From Hungatella sp. UBA3147 (GTDB lineage Bacteria; Bacillota; Clostridia; Lachnospirales; Lachnospiraceae): DNA of 5,671 bases. Both the position numbers and the translations under genes were made by a program. Every line of letters starts with the position of its first letter. Positions within the stretch are counted from its first letter, which is position 1. Location: positions 17,826 to 23,496 of the forward strand of contig DEYX01000176.1 of NCBI GenBank assembly GCA_002365025.1. Direction: 5' to 3'. Below, piece after piece: positions 1 through 5,233 of this stretch. The notes beneath the pieces were generated by a model. It did not search any database. It was not told the origin of the DNA and worked only from the letters and a program-made list of their open reading frames with translations.

Positions 1-21
1 CATATATTTTACATATGTTTC

Positions 22-100
22 TATAGGGCGAATGCCCGTTATGAATCATTTGGCGGTGCCCTTCCGCCAAATGATGAATGCATGGTGGATGATATATAGG
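22..100. repeat. Tandem hairpins flanked by TATAGG direct repeats, in the ftsW leader
   Basis: Two inverted repeats lie side by side. The first is GGGC (26-29), a GAAT loop, then GCCC (34-37). The second is a perfect 12-bp stem, ATCATTTGGCGG (45-56) with CCGCCAAATGAT (64-75), closing a 7-nt loop. Identical hexamers TATAGG stand at 22-27 and 95-100 and bracket both hairpins. No T-run follows the large stem on either strand, so it does not look like an intrinsic terminator. It may be a leader RNA structure or a small dispersed palindromic element whose hexamers are a target duplication. The structure is seen directly; the element identity is inference. Confidence 0.6.
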
Positions 101-125
101 AATAAAAATGAATCAACAGTTGGCG

Positions 126-131
126 AGGAGG
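126..131 (+). promoter_or_regulatory. Ribosome binding site that decides the ftsW start
   Basis: AGGAGG stands 6 nt before the ATG at 138, an ideal Shine-Dalgarno spacing. The in-frame ATG at 108 has only a weak ATAGGA upstream, so the start at 138 is preferred. Confidence 0.8.
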
Positions 132-137
132 AATGAT

Positions 138-1289
138 ATGGCAGAAAAAGGGCCAGTGAAGAAAAAAAATAAACCGCGCCGTTTTTATGATTACAGTCTT
201 CTGTTTACTGTAATATTTCTCTCTGTTTTTGGTTTGGTCATGATTTACAGCGCCAGCTCTTATGCAGCCCAGCTTAAATTCAATAATGCCGCTTATTTCA
301 TGATGAGGCAGGCCAAGATAGCCCTGGCAGGCTTTGTTATCATGATTGTAATATCCAAACTGGATTACCACTGGTACGCGAAGTTCGCTGTGTTTGCTTA
401 TGCTCTTTCTTATGTCTTGATGATTACTGTATCCTTAGTTGGGCGTAAAGTAAACGGTAAGAGAAGGTGGCTGGGAGTGGGAAGCCTTTCCTTTCAGCCT
501 ACGGAATTTGTAAAAATTGCTCTGATTGTCATGCTTGCTGTTCTGATTGTTCAGATGGGAAGGAATATTAACACGAGAAATGGCGTTCTTCTGGTTATTG
601 TGACGACCCTTCCTATAGCGGGAATCGTAGCGGCTAATAACTTAAGCTCCGGAATCATCATCATTGGGATCGCTTTTGTCATGCTGTTTGTGGCATGTAA
701 AAAGAAATGGCCGTTTTTTGCCTGTGGTCTTGCAGGCGTAGGCGCACTTGCTTTTGCCGGGCCAATGGCTGCTGTACTGGAAAAGCTTAATATTCTTCAT
801 GATTACCAGCTGGGCCGTATCCTGGTATGGCTGGAGCCGGAGGCTTATCCGTCGACCGGAGGCTATCAGGTACTGCAGGGGCTTTATGCCATAGGATCCG
901 GCGGTCTGGTAGGCAGAGGGCTGGGAGAGAGTATACAGAAGATGGGGTTTGTACCAGAAGCACAAAACGATATGATTTTTTCCATCATCTGTGAAGAGCT
1001 TGGGCTTTTTGGAGCGGTTTCTGTGATTTTGATATTCCTTTTCATGATCTACCGGTTCATGCTCATTGCGGATAATGCACCGGATTTGTTTGGTGCTTTG
1101 CTTGTTGTAGGTGTTATGGGACATATTGCCATACAGGTTATCTTAAATATTGCGGTTGTAACCAATACCATACCAAATACCGGTATCACCCTTCCTTTTA
1201 TCAGCTATGGAGGTACCTCTGTTCTTTTTTTAATGATGGAAATGGGCATGGTTTTAAGCGTTTCCAACCAGATAAAGCTGGAAAAATAA
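138..1289 (+). CDS. ftsW: SEDS-family peptidoglycan glycosyltransferase FtsW (or SpoVE)
   Basis: This integral membrane protein of 383 residues is predicted to polymerise lipid II into glycan strands at the division septum with a partner class B penicillin-binding protein. After a basic cytoplasmic N-terminus (KKKNKPRR) come about ten hydrophobic segments. SEDS signatures seen are LVMIYSAS near residue 33, KRRWLGVGSLSFQPTEFVK near 108-126, GYQVLQGLYAIGSGGLVGRG near 242-261, PEAQNDMIFSIICEELG near 273-289, and IPNTGITLPFISYGGTS near 345-361. Asp278 in QNDMIF aligns with the catalytic Asp297 of E. coli FtsW. The canonical DLGT motif after the fourth or fifth membrane segment reads NLSS here. 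The ATG at 108 would add ten residues but has a poor ribosome site. The position in the dcw cluster, upstream of murA, ftsQ and ftsZ, favours FtsW or the sporulation homologue SpoVE over RodA; sequence alone does not separate FtsW from SpoVE. Confidence 0.93.
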   Translation: MAEKGPVKKKNKPRRFYDYSLLFTVIFLSVFGLVMIYSASSYAAQLKFNNAAYFMMRQAKIALAGFVIMIVISKLDYHWYAKFAVFAYALSYVLMITVSLVGRKVNGKRRWLGVGSLSFQPTEFVKIALIVMLAVLIVQMGRNINTRNGVLLVIVTTLPIAGIVAANNLSSGIIIIGIAFVMLFVACKKKWPFFACGLAGVGALAFAGPMAAVLEKLNILHDYQLGRILVWLEPEAYPSTGGYQVLQGLYAIGSGGLVGRGLGESIQKMGFVPEAQNDMIFSIICEELGLFGAVSVILIFLFMIYRFMLIADNAPDLFGALLVVGVMGHIAIQVILNIAVVTNTIPNTGITLPFISYGGTSVLFLMMEMGMVLSVSNQIKLEK

Positions 1290-1301
1290 TGGGATGTGAA
1301 A

Positions 1302-1328
1302 ACATTCTCTCACTTTTGACATAGGATA
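1302..1328 (+). promoter_or_regulatory. Possible sporulation-sigma (sigma-K/E type) promoter before murA
   Basis: The 68-bp gap between ftsW and murA contains CATAGGATA at 1320-1328, which fits the sigma-K -10 pattern CATANNNTA. An AC lies 16 nt upstream at 1302-1303, matching the short -35 pattern. Transcription would begin near 1335, just before the murA ribosome site at 1345-1350. The motif is short and was found by eye, so chance is a real possibility. Confidence 0.22.
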
Positions 1329-1344
1329 GTATATAAGAAGCCAT

Positions 1345-1350
1345 GGGAGG
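1345..1350 (+). promoter_or_regulatory. Ribosome binding site that selects a TTG start for murA
   Basis: GGGAGG ends 7 nt before the TTG at 1358. The upstream in-frame ATG at 1343 partly overlaps this site and has only AGAAG two bases before it, so it is unlikely to be the true start. Confidence 0.75.
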
Positions 1351-1357
1351 TACCGGA

Positions 1358-2608
1358 TTGTCAGTCATACAGGTCCAGGGGTTACGATCCTTAAAAGGTG
1401 AGATAAAAATTCAGGGTTCCAAGAATGCTGTTCTGCCCATGATGGCAGCGGCGGTTCTCCATAAAGGTACAACAGTGATTCATAATGTCCCCAGGATACA
1501 GGATGTGTTCTGTATGCTGGGGATACTTGAGCATATTGGATGTATATGCTGCTTTGATGGCCATTCCTTGACAATTGATGCTCGGGATTTGACACAGGCG
1601 GAGATACCGGAAGAGTATATAAAAAGCATGCGTTCTTCTATCATGCTTTCCGGCCCTTTGCTTGGAAGGACTGGCAATGCGGTCACCAGCTTCCCTGGAG
1701 GATGTTCCATAGGAGAGCGACCCATAGACTTACACTTATCTGCCTTTCGGAAACTTGGTGCTGTCATTGAGGAGAAGGGTGATAAGCTTATGGTGTCCGC
1801 AAATCAGTTGACGGGCAACCATATTTATTTTCCCTTTCCCAGTGTGGGAGCTACGGAAAATGCCCTGATGGCAGCTGTCTATGCCCAGGGGATTACCGTG
1901 ATACATGGAGCAGCAAAGGAGCCGGAGATCATCACCCTATGTGAATTTTTAATCAATATGGGGGCTAAAATACATGGAACCGGTACTTCCATTCTGACAG
2001 TCACAGGCGTAAACGAGCTTTGTGACTCTGAATTTACTGTGGCAGGGGACAGAATTGTCGCAGGAACCTATTTAATGGCTGTCATGGCTGCTGAGGGAGA
2101 TATCGTAATACAGGGAATCCAACCCGGACATTTAGCTTCCGCCATCTCACTTGCCGATAGAATGGGCGCGGAGATGAAACGGTATGAAAGCTGCCTGGAA
2201 GTATCCATGAGGGGGCGCCCTGATTGTGTAGATGTTATAACAGAACCCTATCCGGGCTTTCCTACGGACCTTCAGTCTCAGTTAATGGCGGTCATGGCAT
2301 CTGCAAAAGGTACCGGCAGAATTAAAGAAACCATCTTTGAGGGAAGATTTGGAACTGCAAAGGAGTTGCATAAGCTTGGCGCAGATATTATAATAGAGGG
2401 GAAGCGGGCTGACATACGGGGACTTTATCCTTTAAAAGGAACTCATGTAACAGCTACGGACCTGCGGGGAGGCGCGGCTCTTGTAGTTGCAGGGCTGGCA
2501 TGTGAAGGTGTGACTGAGATTCATGAGTGCCACCATATTGAACGAGGATATGAAGACATCTGCCGTGACTTGAGCAGTCTTGGTGCAGCGATCAGAGGGA
2601 TGCAATGA
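1358..2608 (+). CDS. murA: UDP-N-acetylglucosamine 1-carboxyvinyltransferase MurA
   Basis: This cytoplasmic enzyme transfers enolpyruvate from phosphoenolpyruvate to UDP-GlcNAc, the first committed step of peptidoglycan synthesis and the target of fosfomycin in the family. From the TTG start the product has 416 residues (E. coli MurA has 419) and the numbering falls into register: Lys22-Asn23 in GSKNAVLP, Arg92 in MRSSI, catalytic Cys116 in PGGCSIGERP with Arg121, SVGATEN at 162-168, Asp304 in PGFPTD, Arg370 in DLRGG and Arg396 in HIERGYED. The cysteine at 116, rather than aspartate, predicts a fosfomycin-sensitive active site. The loop ETIFEGRFGTAKEL differs from the E. coli-like ENRFMHV form, but its Arg is kept. 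The ATG at 1343 would add five residues (MGGTG) and has no usable ribosome site. The gene overlaps ftsQ by 4 nt, so the two are probably translationally coupled. Many Firmicutes carry two murA paralogues; which of them this is cannot be told here. Confidence 0.96.
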   Translation: MSVIQVQGLRSLKGEIKIQGSKNAVLPMMAAAVLHKGTTVIHNVPRIQDVFCMLGILEHIGCICCFDGHSLTIDARDLTQAEIPEEYIKSMRSSIMLSGPLLGRTGNAVTSFPGGCSIGERPIDLHLSAFRKLGAVIEEKGDKLMVSANQLTGNHIYFPFPSVGATENALMAAVYAQGITVIHGAAKEPEIITLCEFLINMGAKIHGTGTSILTVTGVNELCDSEFTVAGDRIVAGTYLMAVMAAEGDIVIQGIQPGHLASAISLADRMGAEMKRYESCLEVSMRGRPDCVDVITEPYPGFPTDLQSQLMAVMASAKGTGRIKETIFEGRFGTAKELHKLGADIIIEGKRADIRGLYPLKGTHVTATDLRGGAALVVAGLACEGVTEIHECHHIERGYEDICRDLSSLGAAIRGMQ

Positions 2609-3336
2609 ATGATTTAAAAAAGAGCAGAAGAAAAATTAAGTTTGGAATTACAGCAGTCGTGATTTTGCTGGGAACTGTCATTTTTTTATCGCTGCAGATC
2701 AGGAATATTACGGTGAGCGGTAATAAAAAGTATACATCGGAACAGATCGTTGATATTTTGTTCAAGGACAGCTGGGACCGGAATGCGTTTTTTTGTCTCT
2801 ATAAGGATCGTTTTAAGAAACATGAACAGATCCCTTTTGTAGAAGATTACAAAATCGTATTCTTAAGCCCGGTACGAGTGGAAGTGATCGTCTATGAGAA
2901 ATCTGTGGTAGGCTATGTATCCTATATGGGCAGCTATATGTATTTTGATAAGGACGGGATCGTGGTAGAGAGCTCCAGCGGAAAGCTGGAAGGAGTTCCT
3001 TGGGTCACGGGGCTGCAGTTTGGGCATATTGCCCTGCACCAGCCCCTTCCGGTGGAAAAGGGGAAGATTTTCAATGAAATTTTAAACCTGACTCAGCTTT
3101 TATCAACGAAGGCAATTCCTGTTGACCAGATCCGTTATGATTCCCGGGGGGATGCCACTCTTGTCATAGGAGAGATCCGTGTTTTCCTTGGAAGCTATGA
3201 CCAGATGAATGGAAAGATTTCTGAGCTGAAGGATCAGCTTCCTGTTTTAAATTTAAAAGGTTTGTCAGGGACTTTATATCTGGATACCTATGATGAGGCG
3301 GAAACAGTCACATCTTACCGTTTTGTGAAGAATTAA
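2605..3336 (+). CDS. ftsQ: Cell division protein FtsQ/DivIB
   Basis: This bitopic membrane protein of 243 residues belongs to the divisome, where FtsQ/DivIB forms a complex with FtsL and FtsB/DivIC. It has a short basic cytoplasmic tail (KKSRRKIK), one membrane segment at about residues 13-30, and an extracytoplasmic POTRA domain at about 32-100, starting ITVSGNKKYTSEQI and including LSPVRVEVIVYEKSVVGYV. A beta domain follows, with the family-like YFDKDGIVV at 113-121 and GTLYLDTYDEA near the C-terminus. B. subtilis DivIB is somewhat longer (about 263 residues). The start ATG overlaps the murA stop as ATGA, and GAGGG inside the end of murA (2595-2599) serves as its ribosome site. FtsQ proteins are poorly conserved, so the call rests on architecture, residual motifs and position between murA and ftsZ. 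Confidence 0.88.
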   Translation: MNDLKKSRRKIKFGITAVVILLGTVIFLSLQIRNITVSGNKKYTSEQIVDILFKDSWDRNAFFCLYKDRFKKHEQIPFVEDYKIVFLSPVRVEVIVYEKSVVGYVSYMGSYMYFDKDGIVVESSSGKLEGVPWVTGLQFGHIALHQPLPVEKGKIFNEILNLTQLLSTKAIPVDQIRYDSRGDATLVIGEIRVFLGSYDQMNGKISELKDQLPVLNLKGLSGTLYLDTYDEAETVTSYRFVKN

Positions 3337-3377
3337 TGAATTTACATAATTTGCTTATAATTTTGTTTAAAAAGTGG

Positions 3378-3406
3378 TTGATATTTTTGGTAAAATCAAA
3401 TATTAT
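3378..3406 (+). promoter_or_regulatory. Sigma-A promoter for ftsZ
   Basis: TTGATA (3378-3383) and TATTAT (3401-3406) are separated by exactly 17 nt, each one base off consensus, in the AT-rich 121-bp gap between ftsQ and ftsZ. Transcription would start near 3413, giving a leader of about 45 nt. An imperfect dyad, TTG-AT-ATTTT / AAAATCAA with a two-base bulge (3378-3399), fills the spacer. A second perfect TATAAT at 3356-3361 lacks a matching -35 box. Confidence 0.7.
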
Positions 3407-3443
3407 ATTAATTAGGTTTATAGAGTAAGCTGTTTATGGTTAA

Positions 3444-3449
3444 AGGAGG
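3444..3449 (+). promoter_or_regulatory. Ribosome binding site for the TTG start of ftsZ
   Basis: AGGAGG within AAAGGAGGA lies 8 nt before the TTG at 3458. No in-frame ATG occurs before codon 31, which already lies past the first GTP-binding loop, so TTG must be the start. Confidence 0.85.
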
Positions 3450-3457
3450 ATATAATC

Positions 3458-4798
3458 TTGTTAGAGATTAAGATAAATGAGGCGGACAATGCCGCAAGAA
3501 TTCTGGTGATCGGAGTAGGCGGTGCTGGTAATAATGCGGTCAACCGCATGATTGATGAGAATATAGCAGGTGTGGAATTTCTTGGAATCAACACGGACAA
3601 GCAGGCTTTGCAGTTTTGCAAGGCTCCTACAGCCATGCAGATCGGAGAGAAGCTGACCAAGGGTCTTGGTGCAGGTGCTAAGCCTGAGATCGGTGAAAAA
3701 GCGGCAGAGGAGAATGCGGACGAGCTGGCTCAGACCATGAAGGGCGCGGATATGGTATTCGTTACCTGCGGAATGGGAGGCGGTACCGGTACCGGAGCTG
3801 CACCTGTTGTGGCTAAGATCGCAAAAGATATGGGCATTCTAACCGTAGGTGTTGTAACAAAGCCTTTCCGCTTTGAAGCAAGAACCCGTATGAGCAATGC
3901 CGTTAACGGTATTGAACGTTTAAAAGAGAGCGTAGATACATTAATCGTTATCCCTAATGACCGCCTTCTGGAAATCGTAGACAGACGTACTACTATGCCG
4001 GATGCCTTAAAGAAGGCAGATGAAGTTCTTCAGCAGGCCGTACAGGGTATTACGGATTTGATTAATGTGCCCGGGCTTATTAACCTTGACTTTGCAGATG
4101 TACAGACTGTCATGACAGATAAGGGCATTGCCCACATCGGTATCGGCAGGGCAAAGGGTGATGAGAAGGCATTAGAGGCCGTGAAGCAGGCGGTATCCAG
4201 TCCATTGCTTGAAACTACCATTGAGGGCGCTTCTCACGTCATCATCAACATTTCCGGTGATATCAGCCTGGTTGAGGCCAATGAAGCAGCCAGCTACGTT
4301 CAGGAGATGGCAGGAGATGATGCCAATATTATCTTTGGAGCGATGTATGATGAGAATGCTCATGATGAAGCCAGCATCACCGTGATCGCCACAGGTCTGG
4401 ACATGCAGGCTGAGACTCCTGTATCCAAGGTTATGACGAATTTTTCCAACCCAAACTTTAAACAGCCGAAAACAGCACCTCAGACCCAGCCCGGGAATCA
4501 GGAGGCAGCCGCAACTGCAGCAACTCCTGGATATAACCAGAATTATAATCCTAATTACGGGAATGCGAATTATCCCAATCCAGCTTACAACAATCAGTAT
4601 TTTCCAAATAATAACAGCAACTATAATAACCAGAATTATGGAAATCAGAACTACGGTGCAGGGAATTATCAGAAGCCGAATTATGCAGGGCAGAATAACC
4701 CTCAGGGTGCTCCCCAGGGAGGCGGACAGCCTTATCGCCCGACTGTGAATAAGGAAGTTCAGATCAATATTCCTGATTTTTTAAGAAATAAGAGATAA
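3458..4798 (+). CDS. ftsZ: Cell division GTPase FtsZ
   Basis: This tubulin homologue polymerises with GTP into the cytokinetic ring at midcell. The product has 446 residues. The GTPase domain shows GVGGAGNNAVNRM at 19-31, the tubulin signature GGGTGTG at 107-113, FEARTRM at 139-145 with Glu140 and Arg144 for guanine nucleotide contact, and the T7 synergy loop NLDFADV at 209-215 with the catalytic aspartates Asp211 and Asp214. The C-terminal subdomain runs to about residue 320. A disordered linker follows at about 321-432, unusually rich in Asn, Tyr, Gln and Gly between 359 and 415. The protein ends in the conserved C-terminal peptide INIPDFLRNKR, which binds membrane tethers such as FtsA or SepF in the family. 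The start codon is TTG with a strong ribosome site. The gene has its own promoter upstream and an intrinsic terminator downstream, so it can be transcribed as a single unit as well as by readthrough from ftsQ. Confidence 0.98.
   Translation: MLEIKINEADNAARILVIGVGGAGNNAVNRMIDENIAGVEFLGINTDKQALQFCKAPTAMQIGEKLTKGLGAGAKPEIGEKAAEENADELAQTMKGADMVFVTCGMGGGTGTGAAPVVAKIAKDMGILTVGVVTKPFRFEARTRMSNAVNGIERLKESVDTLIVIPNDRLLEIVDRRTTMPDALKKADEVLQQAVQGITDLINVPGLINLDFADVQTVMTDKGIAHIGIGRAKGDEKALEAVKQAVSSPLLETTIEGASHVIINISGDISLVEANEAASYVQEMAGDDANIIFGAMYDENAHDEASITVIATGLDMQAETPVSKVMTNFSNPNFKQPKTAPQTQPGNQEAAATAATPGYNQNYNPNYGNANYPNPAYNNQYFPNNNSNYNNQNYGNQNYGAGNYQKPNYAGQNNPQGAPQGGGQPYRPTVNKEVQINIPDFLRNKR
4619..4693 (+). 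repeat. Five 15-bp units encoding NYxxx pentapeptides in the FtsZ linker
   Basis: Codons 388-412 of ftsZ read as five consecutive pentapeptides, each beginning Asn-Tyr: NYNNQ, NYGNQ, NYGAG, NYQKP and NYAGQ. Each starts AA(C/T)TA(C/T) at the DNA level, 15 bp apart, with degenerate remainder. Less regular NY pairs continue upstream at codons 362, 366 and 371. This suggests growth by tandem duplication followed by drift. Confidence 0.8.
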
Positions 4799-4818
4799 AA
4801 TTTATCAGATTACATAAT

Positions 4819-4849
4819 CAGGCAGGTTCCGATGAACCTGTCTGTTTTT
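4819..4849 (+). terminator. Rho-independent terminator after ftsZ
   Basis: CAGGCAGGTTC (4819-4829) pairs with GAACCTGTCTG (4834-4844) over 11 bp, including one G-U pair, around a CGAT tetraloop, and is followed directly by TTTTT (4845-4849). It lies 20 nt after the ftsZ stop. Confidence 0.92.
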
Positions 4850-4891
4850 GAAATACCCTGCATGGGCAGATAAGATGAAAGGAGTGGCAGA

Positions 4892-5218
4892 ATGTCAGAG
4901 AGAGAACAGGATTGGGAGATTTCAGAGGATTACTACAACAGCAGAGAAGATGAAAGAAGCCTGTCTCTGGAAGATTTTATCACAGAGTCAGATAAACAGG
5001 CGGCTGACCTTGAGCCCTTCGGTCAATCGGATGAGTTGTTGAAAAAGACAATAGCAGATGTTCATCAGGTGCTGGTGCTGGCTCAGGAAGGAAAGAATAT
5101 TGCTGAGATTGCTTTCATTACCGGACTACAGGAGAAATATGTTTATGATATACAGGTTTGTGCCCAGGGATTCAGGGAGGATGACGAGATTGCCGTGGCT
5201 CATCTGGTACTGGGATAA
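4892..5218 (+). CDS. Small acidic protein with helix-turn-helix-like C-terminal half, function unknown
   Basis: The 108-residue product is not recognised by name. The first 50 residues are highly charged and mostly acidic (SEREQDWEISEDYYNSREDE), probably disordered. Residues 56-96 look like a compact three-helix unit: VLVLAQEG, then NIAEIAFITG, then a turn (LQ) and EKYVYDIQVCAQGF. This spacing recalls the helix-turn-helix of sigma region 4 or resolvase-type domains, but the putative recognition helix has almost no basic residues, so DNA binding is doubtful and protein contact is possible. No signal peptide or membrane segment is seen. AAAGGAG lies 7 nt before the ATG. The gene starts 42 nt after the ftsZ terminator and is followed after 15 nt by the zinc-ribbon gene, with which it very probably shares an mRNA. 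No convincing promoter was found between the terminator and the start. Confidence 0.85.
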   Translation: MSEREQDWEISEDYYNSREDERSLSLEDFITESDKQAADLEPFGQSDELLKKTIADVHQVLVLAQEGKNIAEIAFITGLQEKYVYDIQVCAQGFREDDEIAVAHLVLG

Positions 5219-5233
5219 AGGAGGGATTTTGGG

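Noticed and set aside
45..75. The 12-bp hairpin as an intrinsic terminator of an upstream gene
   Set aside because: No run of T follows the stem on either strand.
1..99. Frame 1 open from base 1 to TAG at 97-99 as the C-terminus of an upstream gene
   Set aside because: The 32-residue tail runs through the palindrome, shows no recognisable motif of a dcw protein and has no start in view, so it cannot be supported as a coding region.
39..371. Minus-strand 110-residue frame over the ftsW leader and start
   Set aside because: It lies opposite ftsW, has no ribosome site and no recognisable domain; it is a shadow frame.
1316..1337. Perfect TTGACA at 1316-1321 and TATAAG at 1332-1337 before murA, as a sigma-A promoter
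   Set aside because: The spacing is only 10 nt, far from the required 16-18, and no -10-like hexamer lies at the right distance.
4563..4748. 61-residue plus-strand frame inside ftsZ, rich in Ile and Thr
   Set aside because: It is the alternate-frame reading of the AAT/TAT-rich linker codons of ftsZ and has no independent start signal.
4808..4819. Small palindrome GATTA-CA-TAATC after the ftsZ stop
   Set aside because: It is short and AT-rich, overlaps the base of the terminator, and is easily explained by chance.
4848..4876. TTGAAA-N17-TAAGAT as a promoter for the small gene after the ftsZ terminator
   Set aside because: The spacing is right, but transcription would start near 4883, inside the ribosome site at 4878-4884, and the -35 box overlaps the terminator T-run. 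The -10 matches only 4 of 6 bases.
4848..5042. 64-residue plus-strand frame overlapping the start of the small acidic gene
   Set aside because: It lacks a well-placed ribosome site and is out of frame with the better supported gene at 4892-5218, which has AAAGGAG at proper spacing.
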